Assembly (NCBI GenBank): GCA_963798745.1
Contig: CAWCUF010000002.1
Coordinates: 124,001 to 188,000 of the forward strand
Source of the DNA: Prado023 sp963798745
GTDB taxonomy: Bacteria; Actinomycetota; Actinomycetes; S36-B12; CAIYMF01
Direction of reading: 5' to 3'
Length of the DNA: 64,000 nt
Notes under the pieces: model-generated
The model's database searches: none
The model's input: the letters and a program-made list of their open reading frames with translations, nothing else
Told to the model about the DNA's origin: nothing
Made by a program: the position numbers and the translations under genes
Shown: one piece after another, positions 27,563-36,321 of the stretch
How the letters are laid out: each line of letters opens with the position of its first letter
Position numbering within the stretch: the first letter of the stretch is position 1

Positions 27563-29022
27563 GAGGGTGTCAGATTGTCTGTGTAACGGAGATCCGGTCG
27601 ACCACTTGAAGGAGATTGACTGTGACCGTGACCAAGGACATGGAGACCAGCGGGGAGCCTGAGGCTCGCCGGTTGCGCCGGGAGCTGTTCGGTGACGAGG
27701 TGTTGGATCGGTTGATGGCCGCCACGGACGAGCGTGGTGTCGCGTTGACCGGTGAGGGCGGGTTCCTGCCGGAGATGATCAAGGCCGTCCTGGAGCGGGG
27801 GATGGACGCGGAGCTGACCGGTCACCTGGGCTACGAACGGGGCGATCCGGGGGGACGGGGGTCGGGGAACTCCCGCAACGGCAGCACGGCCAAGACGGTG
27901 GCCACCGAGGTCGGGGACCTGCGCCTGGATCAACCGCGGGACCGCAACTCCAGCTTCGCCTCGACGTTGGTGCCCAAGGGGGCCCGGCGCCTGGGCGGGT
28001 TGGAGGACATGATCATCAGCCTGTACGCCGGCGGGATGACGATCCGCGACATCGAGCATCATCTGGCCGCCACGCTGGGCACCGAGATGTCCCACGAGAC
28101 GATCAGCAAGGTCACCGACGCCGTCCTCGAGGAGGTCACCGCCTGGCAGACCCGCCCGCTCGAGGCGTTCTACCCGGTGCTCTATCTGGACGCCCTGGTG
28201 GTCAAGATCCGCGACGGCGCGCATGTGACCAACCGGGCCGCGCACATCGCCGTCGGGGTCGATATGGACGGTGTCAAGCACGTCCTGGGCATCTGGGTGC
28301 AGGCATCCGAGGGGGCGAAGTTTTGGGCCGGGGTCTGCGCCCAGCTCGCGAACAGGGGCGTCAAGGATGTCTTGATCGTGTGCTGCGATGGGCTGACGGG
28401 GTTCCCCGAAGCGATCGAGGCGACCTGGCCGGCGGCCACCGTCCAGACCTGCGTGGTGCACCTGATTCGGGCCTCCATGCGGTTCGTGTCTTACGCCGAC
28501 CGCAAGGCCGTGGCCGCGATGCTACGCCCGATCTATACCGCCCCCGACGAGGACGCCGCACTGCTGGGCCTGGGTGAGTTCAGTGACTCGCCCCTGGGCC
28601 GCAAGTACCCGGCAGCAGTCGCGACCTGGGAGAACGCCTGGGACCGGTTCACCCCGTTCCTGGCGTTCGGCCCGGCGCTGCGCAAGGTCATCTACACCAC
28701 CAACAGCATCGAGTCGTTGAACTACCAACTGCGCAAGATCATCAAGAACCGCGGCCACTTCCCCAACGACGCCGCCGCGGTCAAGCTGCTCTGGCTGGCG
28801 ATCCGCAACATCGAGGACAAAAGAGCCCGAGAACGGGCCAAGGAAGCCGGCCAACCCAAAGGCGTGCCCCGCAAAGCACCCGGCAAACTCGTCGAAGGCG
28901 CCACCCTCCAAGGCTGGAAAGCAGCCCTCGGCGAACTCGCCCTCGTCTACCCCGACCGCATCAACCGCTACCTGTAAACCAACCCAGACCAGCACTTCTT
29001 ACACAGACAACTTGACAAGCCC
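27563..29022 (+). mobile_element. Inner IS256-family element, intact
   Basis: A 1460-bp element with the same ends as the outer one (GAGGGTGTC / GACAAGCCC) and flanked by the 8-bp repeat TTCCCCGA. It carries one intact transposase gene and is inserted in the transposase gene of the outer copy in the same orientation. It is the younger of the two insertions. Confidence 0.92.
27622..28977 (+). CDS. IS256-family transposase (intact)
   Basis: A 451-residue DDE transposase of the mutator/IS256 family. The catalytic triad is visible at Asp190 (LYLDALVVK), Asp256 (CCDGLTGF) and Glu364 (TTNSIESL), with the helical insertion CVVHLIRASMRFVSYADRK between the second and third. The N-terminal half holds the conserved GSGNSRNGSTAKTVATEVG. 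GTG 27622 is preferred as start because AAGGAG lies 7 bases upstream; the TTG at 27616 is too close to it. The reading frame is complete, so this copy could drive transposition of itself and of related elements. Confidence 0.93.
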   Translation: MTVTKDMETSGEPEARRLRRELFGDEVLDRLMAATDERGVALTGEGGFLPEMIKAVLERGMDAELTGHLGYERGDPGGRGSGNSRNGSTAKTVATEVGDLRLDQPRDRNSSFASTLVPKGARRLGGLEDMIISLYAGGMTIRDIEHHLAATLGTEMSHETISKVTDAVLEEVTAWQTRPLEAFYPVLYLDALVVKIRDGAHVTNRAAHIAVGVDMDGVKHVLGIWVQASEGAKFWAGVCAQLANRGVKDVLIVCCDGLTGFPEAIEATWPAATVQTCVVHLIRASMRFVSYADRKAVAAMLRPIYTAPDEDAALLGLGEFSDSPLGRKYPAAVATWENAWDRFTPFLAFGPALRKVIYTTNSIESLNYQLRKIIKNRGHFPNDAAAVKLLWLAIRNIEDKRARERAKEAGQPKGVPRKAPGKLVEGATLQGWKAALGELALVYPDRINRYL

Positions 29023-29030
29023 TTCCCCGA
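29023..29030. repeat. Right target-site duplication of the inner IS256 element
   Basis: TTCCCCGA, the partner of 27555-27562. Confidence 0.88.
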
Positions 29031-29643
29031 AGCGATCGAGGCGACCTGGCCGGCGGCCACCGTCCAGACCTGCGTGGTGCACCTGATTCGGGCCTCCATG
29101 CGGTTCGTGTCTTACGCCGACCGCAAGGCCGTGGCCGCGATGCTGCGCCCGATCTATACCGCCCCCGACGAGGACGCCGCACTGCTGGGCCTGGGTGAGT
29201 TCAGTGACTCGCCCCTGGGCCGCAAGTACCCGGCAGCAGTCGCGACCTGGGAGAACGCCTGGGACCGGTTCACCCCGTTCCTGGCGTTCGGCCCGGCGCT
29301 GCGCAAGGTCATCTACACCACCAACAGCATCGAGTCGTTGAACTACCAACTGCGCAAGATCATCAAGAACCGCGGCCACTTCCCCAACGACGCCGCCGCG
29401 GTCAAGCTGCTCTGGCTGGCGATCCGCAACATCGAGGACAAAAGAGCCCGAGAACGGGCCAAGGAAGCCGGCCAACCCAAAGGCGTGCCCCGCAAAGCAC
29501 CCGGCAAACTCGTCGAAGGCGCCACCCTCCAAGGCTGGAAAGCAGCCCTCGGCGAACTCGCCCTCGTCTACCCCGACCGCATCAACCGCTACCTGTAAAC
29601 CAACCCAGACCAGCACTTCTTACACAGACAACTTGACAAGCCC

Positions 29644-29651
29644 TTCGACGG
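29644..29651. repeat. Right target-site duplication of the outer IS256 element
   Basis: TTCGACGG, the partner of 26708-26715; the ATPase frame continues from here. Confidence 0.85.
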
Positions 29652-30517
29652 GGCCGATGTCGAGGGGGTGGCCGACACCGGGGACTTCGTGGCCGACCTT
29701 CCCGAGCTGGTGGCCGCGCTGGGGGAGGCTGCCCACGAGCACGAGCACGGGCAGGTGCTGGTGTTCCTGATCGACGAGATCCAGTTACTGGGATCCAGCG
29801 AGCTGTCCGCGCTGGTGATGGCCAAGCACCAGGTGAACCAACGCGAACTGCCGGTCGTGTTCGCCGGCGCCGGGCTGCCGCAGCTGCCCTCGATCACCGC
29901 CGAGGCCCAGACCTACGCCGAGCGCATGTTCTCCTGGCCCGGGATGGTCGGCTGCCCGACGAGGAAGCCCACAACGCCCTGCTGCTTCCGGCCCAAGCGG
30001 CGGGAGCAAGTTACCGCCCCGACGCCCTGGCCCACATCGTGGACCACACCGAGGGCTACCCGTTCTTCCTGCAGGAGTACGGCAAGGCCGTGTGGAACAT
30101 CGCCGACGCCTCACCGATCACCCTGACCGACGCGCAAGCCGCCCAGCCGGTGGTCGACGCCGTTCTGGACCAGGACTTCTTCTCCCTGCGGGTGGGGACC
30201 CTGCCCGAGCGTGAACTGGACTACGTCCGCGCGCTGGCCCGCCTAGGACCCGGGCAGCACACCCCCGCCGACATCGCCCAGACGATGGGCGTGAAGAGCT
30301 CGGCGTCCATCGGCTCGTTCTCCCGCCGGCTCACCGACCGAGGACAGATCTACAACTCCAAACGCGGCCGGGTGGCCTTCACCGTGCCCCAGTTCGACCA
30401 CTACGTCGCCCGCGCCCTGTAGCAGCCGGGCAGGTCCCGCGACCGTACCAACGGATGCCGGGTTTCTCGACGCCGAGTTGGGCCGCCGTCAGGTCAAGAA
30501 CTTGCCCGGGTGATGGC

Positions 30518-30848
30518 TACAGCTTCGGGCGCCACCGCCGGCCCGCCAACGCCTCCTCGACGAGGGTGACCTCGCGCACTTGCGCGGCCAGCCGGGAGCC
30601 CTCTTTGCTCAGCGCGACCAGGTTTCCGCGACGGCCTCGGGTGGCACCCGCCCGGCGGAGTCCCGCCGGGCCCTCGCGTAGGCGCTTCGGGCTGCCTGCA
30701 GCGACGCGTCGGCGTGCAGCGCAGCCAGGCGCGCGAACATCACCGGGTAGCGCCGGAACACCTCGTGGCTGCGGTAGTCAGGAGGACACAGGTCTAGCAT
30801 CAGCCGACCACCCGGTGGGGGAACTCCGGGGACGGTCAGCGACACCAT
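30518..30848 (-). pseudogene. Broken hypothetical gene
   Basis: MLDLCPPDYRSHEVFRRYPV followed by MFARLAALHADASLQAARSA runs in one frame. It continues after a frame change near 30620 with LSKEGSRLAAQVREVTLVEE and ends ALAGRRWRPKL at 30518. The combined protein, about 110 residues from ATG 30848, is helical and looks like a real but unnamed actinobacterial family. It converges with the broken ATPase gene. Confidence 0.45.
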
Positions 30849-31177
30849 CAGCGCGTTGGCAGCCCATGGTGCCGACGAACGGGGGAGCACGGCTATCCGG
30901 CACCACATAGGGCGCCCACTTCGGCCGACTATGACGCACACCAAGGCGCGGCGCGGATGTCTGCCGAAGGGAGGGGCTGGCCATGGTTATGCAGACGCGC
31001 GGACTTGGGCTACGAGGCCCTGGATCCCGCCCAACGGGGACGTGGAGGGTGCCTCGTTGGAACGCACCCGTCGGCACCGCATGCATTGGGACCTCGAAGC
31101 GGGCAGCCTCCGGCGCTTGGGAGGGTTCGGACGTTCCCGAGCGGCGATAGGCACGCGCGCTCGGCACGGGTGCCGGG
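30849..31177. other. Gene-free stretch
   Basis: About 330 bases with nothing recognisable on either strand. Confidence 0.4.
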
Positions 31178-31900
31178 TCACGCGAGGAAGGACTCGGTGC
31201 TCACCTCCAGCAGGAACTGGAACTCCCCTTCGGCCGCCTCTGGGGGTGGTCGCCCGGTGTAGAGCTCGAAGTCGTCGAAGATGATGGTCACCTCGTAGCT
31301 TCCGTCGCCGGTTCGGCAGGAGGCCCTGGGGAGGTCCTGGGATCCGTGGGTGGGCTCCCCGGCGGTATCGTCGCGGTCGCGATCCCAGGCATCGATCGGG
31401 AACTGCAGCCCAGACACGTCGTCGGCCTGGCAACCATCCGCGTGGAGGGCCGAATTCAGGGCCACGAGTTGGCTGCGCACGTCTTCGGAGGAGGCTGCCA
31501 GCACCGTTCGTCGGACCTCTGTGCAGGCCAGATCGTAGGGGTCGTCGATCTTCCAGTTGTGTTCGCCGGTCTCGCATCCGCCGGACCCGAGCGGGGCCGC
31601 CGGATCCTCCCGGACCCCGGCCCCCACCGCCCCGGGCTGGGCGACGCGAGCGCCCGAGAGCGATGGAACGACGACGGAGGCCACGAGTCGCTCCACCTCG
31701 GAATCCAGGCGGCCCCCCGCTGCCTGCCGGGCCGCCACGACCTGGGGATCGGTTGCCTCGGGATGGCTGCGATCCAGCACCTCGTCCCACCCGCCGCTGA
31801 TCTGGGCGTAGATCGTCACGAGGAGCGCGACCCCTGCCAGCAGCACCACCAGCGTGATCCCCAGCGCCCAGCGTAGGATCCGGCGGGCACGGGGCTCCAT
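31178..31900 (-). CDS. Membrane-anchored exported protein of unknown function
   Basis: A 240-residue protein with a short basic start (MEPRARRILRW), one membrane helix (ALGITLVVLLAGVALLVTIY) and a large outer domain. Four cysteines (GGCETG, LACTEV, DGCQAD, ASCRTG) could form two disulfides. The C-terminal DGSYEVTIIFDDFELYTGRP resembles a beta strand pair. It is transcribed divergently from the next membrane protein, with a long inverted repeat between their start codons. Confidence 0.65.
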   Translation of the reverse strand: MEPRARRILRWALGITLVVLLAGVALLVTIYAQISGGWDEVLDRSHPEATDPQVVAARQAAGGRLDSEVERLVASVVVPSLSGARVAQPGAVGAGVREDPAAPLGSGGCETGEHNWKIDDPYDLACTEVRRTVLAASSEDVRSQLVALNSALHADGCQADDVSGLQFPIDAWDRDRDDTAGEPTHGSQDLPRASCRTGDGSYEVTIIFDDFELYTGRPPPEAAEGEFQFLLEVSTESFLA

Positions 31901-31924
31901 CGGCGCAGGATAGCCGGCGTGTAT

Positions 31925-31959
31925 CTACCTGTACCGCTGATCGGGTGCGGTACAGGTAG
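31925..31959. promoter_or_regulatory. Perfect 13-bp inverted repeat between divergent genes
   Basis: CTACCTGTACCGC (31925-31937) and GCGGTACAGGTAG (31947-31959) are perfect reverse complements separated by 9 bases. The repeat lies 24 bases from one start codon and 18 bases from the other. It could be a shared operator or a hairpin in a leader; no regulator gene is adjacent. Confidence 0.6.
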
Positions 31960-31977
31960 CCGGGACACACTGGGGTC

Positions 31978-32658
31978 ATGTCATCGGGAATGTTCCGCTG
32001 GATCTCTTGCGGCGTACTGCTGGTGACGGGGGCCGCGGGCCTGCTAATGGGTGCGGGGGTGCTGGGCGGCGGGACTCCACGTTGGGTGGGAGCTGCGCTG
32101 GCGTTGGCGGGCGTTGCGGGCTTTATGTTGGGGGTCATCCTCCGGCGGACCGGGACCATGATTGGTGGGGTCCCGGGCCTACTCTCGGAGGCCGCGTTCC
32201 TGATCGGGGGAGCTGCGCTGGTGGGGATCGCGATGCTTCTGGTCTTCGTCGGGTTCTCTGTACCGGACGGCGGCATCGCAGTAGGGGTCCCGATGGTCCT
32301 GGTGGGGGTCGCCGCTGTGGTGCTGGGTGTCGTGTTTCGACAGCGCGGTGGTGACGCGATGGTGGCGGTGGCGATCCTGCTCATGGGGGTCGCCCTTGCA
32401 CTCCTGGGGATGGCCGCCCTGCTCGGATGGGTCTATCACAGCGGCGCAGGCGACTCGGCGTTCACCGGCGCGCTTCTCCTCGTTTCGGTCGCGGTCCTGG
32501 CGGCAGGCATCGCCGTCCTGCTCCTGGGGGCGGCGGTTCTGCGAGATGCGGCTGGCGTGGGGGTGAACTGCCTGCGTCCCTGGTCCACAGCCAGGCCCCC
32601 GGTCGCAGGCCGGACCTCGGAACTCGTGCTCCGATCTGGGTGGATCTCCCCTCGCTGA
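31978..32658 (+). CDS. Multi-pass membrane protein of unknown function
   Basis: A 226-residue, glycine- and alanine-rich protein with about six predicted membrane helices, for example WISCGVLLVTGAAGLLMGAG, VGIAMLLVFVGFSVP, GVPMVLVGVAAVVLGVVF and ALLLVSVAVLAAGIAVLLLG. The last about 30 residues (NCLRPWSTARPPVAG onward) look unlike the rest, so the true end may have been altered by a frameshift. Divergent from the anchored protein at 31178-31900. No family is recognised. Confidence 0.55.
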   Translation: MSSGMFRWISCGVLLVTGAAGLLMGAGVLGGGTPRWVGAALALAGVAGFMLGVILRRTGTMIGGVPGLLSEAAFLIGGAALVGIAMLLVFVGFSVPDGGIAVGVPMVLVGVAAVVLGVVFRQRGGDAMVAVAILLMGVALALLGMAALLGWVYHSGAGDSAFTGALLLVSVAVLAAGIAVLLLGAAVLRDAAGVGVNCLRPWSTARPPVAGRTSELVLRSGWISPR

Positions 32659-33426
32659 GGTGGAAGCTCTGGAGCGACCAACCACCCGACCGTTGACAGC
32701 GACGATCGAAACGGCCGCCACGCTCCAGGATTGGGAGCCGCACGTCTCGCGACCATGCGAGGTGGTGCGGCTTTCCGCCGCCTGTAGCGTAACGCGGCGA
32801 GGCTTGGACGATCGTGGCTGCACCGGCGTGGTTGCCGCCCAGAAGGCACGCTCTCAGCCCCAGTCGCGTGGGTCATCGTGGCCTCCGATAGTGGCCTTGC
32901 CACGAGGAAGGCCCCGCCCGCCGAGAGACCTCAAGCGTGGCGGGGTCTTAGTCCCTGCCCCCACACTCTGTATCGGTCGCGGGACGGGGGCGGGTTGAGC
33001 GGCGACTGCCGGTGGGGCCGGAGCAGTGGGGGAAGGGGGGAGGCGAGTCCTTTCGGTGTCACGTCGGTCGAACCGGCGTCAGTTGCTGGTGGTGCCGCGT
33101 GCTGTCAGGTCGAACGTGTCTCCCAACCCGGAGTCCTTCGTCTCGGTTGAGCGTGTTGCGTTCGTGGACTTCCGGTGCCGCCCGTGATTGCCGACGATCC
33201 CGGCGCCGATGCTGGGCGGCGTAGCCGGCTGGTCGAGGGTGAGGCGCTGGCGGTGGCCCGCGCGATGCGCACAGCGGTTGGGCATTGGGCTCCCTCGCTG
33301 GGGACCTGGCGGCTCTGCTGCGGACACCGCCAACCCGCGGCCCGGAACAGGTCTGGTCACATTCCCCCGAGGGCCCCCGGCCTACGGGCGCTGGACACCG
33401 TCACAACACTGTGATTACATCATTAC
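32659..33426. other. Gene-free stretch with a small palindrome
   Basis: About 770 bases without a supportable gene. Near its end, TCACA-ACAC-TGTGA (33401-33414) is a perfect short inverted repeat, followed by ATTACAT repeated twice just before the next start codon. Confidence 0.45.
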
Positions 33427-33924
33427 ATGACTACACGAGAATCGGATCAGAAGATCCACAGTTGGCTCGAAGGTCGCCTGCCCGATGACTGGTTCGAGTC
33501 GTTCACGGTCACGGGGGACCGCGAGGAGATCACGATCGTCGGTGCCATCCCAGCGCCCGACTCCGACGCGGTTGAGAGCCGTTCCGGGCGGATCCGCAGG
33601 TTCCGCGAGGAGACCCGGCAGGCCCGCATCGCCGTGGCCAGGGAGCTCGAGGCGAGCACGGGACGCAAGGTCACTTGGGGGGCGACCTGCGGGGAGACGA
33701 CCGAGATCTTCACCCGGCTGGCCGTGCCGGTGATGACCCGGCTGGCCCAGCCGCAACGGCTGGTCCTGGACACACTGGTCGAGTCGGGCGTGGCCCGCTC
33801 GCGCTCGGACGCGGTGGCATGGTGCGTGCGACTCGTTGCCCAACACCAAGGTGAGTGGCTGACAGATCTCGACACAGCCATGACAGAGGTGCGCCGCGTG
33901 CGGGAGACGGGCCCGACGACCTGA
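33427..33924 (+). CDS. Hypothetical protein
   Basis: A 165-residue soluble protein from ATG 33427. The first half shows HSWLEGRLPDDWFESFTVTG and EEITIVGAIPAP; the second half shows MTRLAQPQRLVLDTLVESGV and ARSRSDAVAWCVRLVAQHQG. The latter block looks like the ribbon-helix-helix-adjacent helices of DNA-binding proteins. No ribosome binding site is visible, and a short palindrome precedes the gene. The coding pattern is convincing although the family is unknown. Confidence 0.6.
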   Translation: MTTRESDQKIHSWLEGRLPDDWFESFTVTGDREEITIVGAIPAPDSDAVESRSGRIRRFREETRQARIAVARELEASTGRKVTWGATCGETTEIFTRLAVPVMTRLAQPQRLVLDTLVESGVARSRSDAVAWCVRLVAQHQGEWLTDLDTAMTEVRRVRETGPTT

Positions 33925-34003
33925 CCGGAACCGGGAGGGCGACCCATGCACGGGCCCGCGTTGGAGAACGCCGAGGACTTGTCTGTGTTCTGATCATGCC
34001 GTC

Positions 34004-34138
34004 ATGAGTTCGGGTGTCCCACCCGTGGACCGGGACCGGGAGGTCACCTGCTGGTTCACCCGGCCCAAGGGACGTGCGGCTCGACGACAAGCCAACAAGG
34101 CCCGGTCGCGCAAAGCCGGCCACCCGACTCGGCGATGA
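34004..34138 (+). CDS. Possible small basic protein
   Basis: A 44-residue open frame rich in Arg and Lys (RPKGRAARRQANKARSRKAG near its end). There is no clear ribosome binding site and no known family; it is offered only as a candidate. Confidence 0.25.
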   Translation: MSSGVPPVDRDREVTCWFTRPKGRAARRQANKARSRKAGHPTRR

Positions 34139-34236
34139 ACCGTCACTGCGCTGCGCACCACCCACTCCAGCATTGGGACCGCCCCACAAACGGACACCCT
34201 TCCGGGTCCGGTCCCCTCCGTAGTGCCGGATCGGAG

Positions 34237-34275
34237 AATGGCCACCCAGCCGCCCCGCACGGCTGGGTGGCCATT
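34237..34275. promoter_or_regulatory. Perfect 15-bp inverted repeat
   Basis: AATGGCCACCCAGCC (34237-34251) and GGCTGGGTGGCCATT (34261-34275) form a perfect stem with a 9-base loop; pairing extends about 6 more bases past a one-base bulge. No T-tract follows. It lies about 120 bases upstream of a secreted-protein gene and could be a terminator or a 5' leader structure. Confidence 0.5.
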
Positions 34276-34397
34276 TCCGATCAGGCACGGACAGCACTTC
34301 GCGGGCACTTTTCGTGAGTCTCGTCGCCCTCTGGCCGGGCGGTAGGTTCGAGGTGTACCTTGCGGCACGCCGACTTCCTACAAGAACGGATGTGATC

Positions 34398-35429
34398 GTG
34401 AAGCTCTTTTCGCACATGCCCCGTCGGCTGGCCGTCGTGCCCGCCGCGCTGGCCCTGGCTGTCACGGCCGTTGCACCACCTGCTGCCGCCGGGCCGCTGG
34501 TGAGGACCCAGAACACGGTCGACGGCTTCTCCTGCGTGTTCGACACGGAGGAGGGGGCGACGGTGTTCTTCTTCGGCTCGTCCAGCGATGCCGGTTCCGG
34601 CTCGGCAGCTTTCGTGGAGGGTGAGGACCTCTACCTCGAGGGCTTGGAGGGCACCGCGGTGTTCGGCACCAACACGCTGACTGCTTCGGTCGGACTGGTC
34701 ACCGTGCCCGAGGGCGAGCCGGTCGGGGCGGTGAGCGTCTCAGCCACCACCACGTTGGGCGCGCCGACCGTGGAGCAAGTGAACGACCGCAGTGGCAACA
34801 CGTGGACACGCGGAACCATCACCATGGCGGACTACACATTTAGCGACGTCGTGATCACGATCGACGGGTTCACTCCGATCCTCGACGACACCACCTGCGC
34901 CGGCGATCGCACGGTCTTCGACGTGCGCAGCACCGATCCAGCTTCCCGTGTGTACCGCGACTCGACCCTGACCAGTGACCCGTGCACGATCCTTGGCATG
35001 GAGGACGCCGAGCTCCTGTTGAGCGGCCAACTTCGGGAGCCGTTCCTGGAGATCGTGCTCGGCGCCCAGGGAGACGATCCACGCAAGGCCCAGGGAGTGC
35101 TCGAACGCGACGGCACGAGCTGGAGCGCATCATTGGCCCTCATCGCGCTTGCCCGTGAGGAGCAGGTCGGCACTCTTGACGTGACGGCCGAGATCAGACG
35201 CAACGGTGTTCCGTACCGGGAGCGGTTCTCAGAAGGCGGCTTTACGGAGATGGCGTGGATCGTCCCCTACACCGTCACCTACAAGATCGTCACAGACGAC
35301 GGCTCGATGCTCACGGCCGAGTGCGAGGCCTATGAGCTGCGCTCCCACACGAACATCTCGCCACAGCTCACCGGCCTGGGGGGCCGGCCAGGCGGGTCAT
35401 CGACTGGTGGCCGACCCGGTCTCGGGTGA
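34398..35429 (+). CDS. Secreted protein with Sec signal peptide
   Basis: About 343 residues from GTG 34398, encoding a classic signal peptide: basic MKLFSHMPRR, hydrophobic LAVVPAALALAVTAVAPPAA and a likely cleavage after AAAG. The mature part is beta-rich with regularly spaced acidic residues (VEGEDLYLEGLEG, TVFFFGSSSDAG) and cysteine pairs (FSCVFD, TTCAGD, DPCTIL). It looks like an extracellular all-beta protein. The last about 25 residues (LGGRPGGSSTGGRPGLG) overlap a GNAT relic on the other strand and may not be original. Confidence 0.65.
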   Translation: MKLFSHMPRRLAVVPAALALAVTAVAPPAAAGPLVRTQNTVDGFSCVFDTEEGATVFFFGSSSDAGSGSAAFVEGEDLYLEGLEGTAVFGTNTLTASVGLVTVPEGEPVGAVSVSATTTLGAPTVEQVNDRSGNTWTRGTITMADYTFSDVVITIDGFTPILDDTTCAGDRTVFDVRSTDPASRVYRDSTLTSDPCTILGMEDAELLLSGQLREPFLEIVLGAQGDDPRKAQGVLERDGTSWSASLALIALAREEQVGTLDVTAEIRRNGVPYRERFSEGGFTEMAWIVPYTVTYKIVTDDGSMLTAECEAYELRSHTNISPQLTGLGGRPGGSSTGGRPGLG

Positions 35430-35568
35430 ACCCGCACCGGGCGTAGAGCCGGGCCGCGCCCGGGGAGCGGGCGTGCAGAGTCAGGGTGATCTGGTGCTGG
35501 TCGGCAGCAGCGCAGACCACGTCGAGCAGTGCTCTCGTGGCCCCGGCGTGCGGCGGCCAGGCGCCCAT
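35378..35568 (-). pseudogene. GNAT acetyltransferase C-terminal fragment
   Basis: TRALLDVVCAAADQHQITLT followed by LHARSPGAARLYARCGFTRD is the conserved end of GNAT N-acetyltransferases. The acetyl-CoA binding loop and N-terminus are missing upstream. It overlaps the 3' end of the secreted-protein gene on the opposite strand. Confidence 0.6.
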
Positions 35569-35629
35569 CTGTCCAGCGTGCGAGACCTGCCCACCCGGGG
35601 CGGGACGGCCGGGTTGGTCCCCCCCGCGC

Positions 35630-35860
35630 CCAGCTCACTCGAACATCCGAGATGGTGGGGATCGTGGGAAACCGGGCCACCGATAATCGTCAGTCCCAGC
35701 GCCGAGAGCAGCACCGTGGCGGGGGTGGGGGGGCAGGACCCGCAGCGTGGGATGCACCGGGGGAAGGACCACCGCGAGGGTGAACACACCCACCAACGCG
35801 AAGCCGAGAAGGTGCCCGGCCCGGCCCTCGGTGATGTGCTGCCGGGATCGGTGCTCGACC
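35630..35860 (-). pseudogene. Membrane-protein fragment
   Basis: GFALVGVFTLAVVLPPVHPT followed in a second frame by ATVLLSALGLTIIGGPVS suggests two hydrophobic helices of a lost protein, with a frame change in a C-rich run near 35730. No family is recognised. Confidence 0.25.
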
Positions 35861-35886
35861 GGCAGATCACCTGCCCGCAGAACGCC

Positions 35887-36192
35887 ATGTCGGACGACCG
35901 GGTGGCCGGCGCCTTCGAGGGTTTCCTCCACTGCGTCTTCAGTGAGCGAGTTGGCAGCTACGTCGGGGACTGCCCCTCGGGGAGGACCCTCACCAACGAC
36001 GGGGGCACCTGGTATGAGGATGCAGGAGACCTGAGCATCACTGTCGTGCCTGGTGAGGCCTCGAGGGTTGTCGAGGATGGTGTCTATGTGGGCAGGGGCC
36101 AGTACCAAGGGCTGCGCTACGCGTATCACGTGGAGAGCGACTCTGGCGGGTATCCGTGGCCGATCACCGGGACGATCGAGCGCAGCGACTGA
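35887..36192 (+). CDS. Hypothetical protein, possibly N-terminally truncated
   Basis: A 101-residue frame (MSDDRVAGAFEGFLHCVFSE, then DLSITVVPGEASRVVEDGVY and LRYAYHVESDSGGYPWPITG). The strand pattern and two cysteines suggest an exported beta domain, but no signal peptide or ribosome binding site is present. The gene may have lost its beginning. Confidence 0.4.
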   Translation: MSDDRVAGAFEGFLHCVFSERVGSYVGDCPSGRTLTNDGGTWYEDAGDLSITVVPGEASRVVEDGVYVGRGQYQGLRYAYHVESDSGGYPWPITGTIERSD

Positions 36193-36321
36193 CGCTCCCT
36201 GTCCTGAAACGCGTGGTCCGGCGCACCCTGCACCTGTGTGCCGCCGAGTGCGACCGCCATCAGCAGCGCGACGACCGCAAGGCAAGCAGGGCACCGCTTT
36301 TCCAGGTCCGCGCCGGTGCTG

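Larger units (their letters stand above)
26775..29598 (+). pseudogene. IS256 transposase of the outer element, split by the inner element
   Basis: The 5' part runs from GTG 26775 to the inner insertion at 27562 and encodes about 263 residues, including the first two catalytic aspartates (YLDALVVK and CCDGLTGF). The 3' part resumes at 29031 with EAIEATWPAATVQTC and ends at 29598, holding the catalytic glutamate in TTNSIESLNYQL. Reading from the 5' part runs into the inner element in the wrong frame and stops at 27662, so the enzyme is inactive. Apart from the break it equals the inner copy; the two base differences noticed are silent. Confidence 0.88.
26716..29643 (+). mobile_element. Outer IS256-family element, interrupted by a second copy
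   Basis: Without the inner insertion and its duplicated 8 bases this element is 1460 bp. It starts GAGGGTGTC and ends GACAAGCCC. Imperfect terminal inverted repeats share TTGTCTGTGTAA and match at 19 of the first 24 positions. It is flanked by 8-bp duplications TTCGACGG and sits in the AAA ATPase gene, in the same orientation as that gene. Its transposase is split. Confidence 0.9.
26277..30422 (+). pseudogene. AAA-family ATPase gene broken by frameshifts and nested IS256 elements
   Basis: Removing the insertion (26716-29651) and correcting two frames gives a single AAA ATPase of about 400 residues. The N-terminal part (from GTG 26277) carries Walker A in VTGLRGVGKTVLLNAFEDLA. The part after the IS carries Walker B in VLVFLIDEIQLLGSSELSAL and a sensor-like VVFAGAGLPQLPSI. 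The end (30039-30422) holds YPFFLQEYGKAVW and a winged-helix-like VKSSASIGSFSRRLTDRGQI. One frame change lies near 26650 and another near 29940, each equal to one lost base. The reading frame is continuous across the IS target site (TVTFDG then ADVEGV), which shows where the element landed. The protein resembles Orc1/Cdc6-like prokaryotic AAA_16 ATPases of unknown role. Confidence 0.8.
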
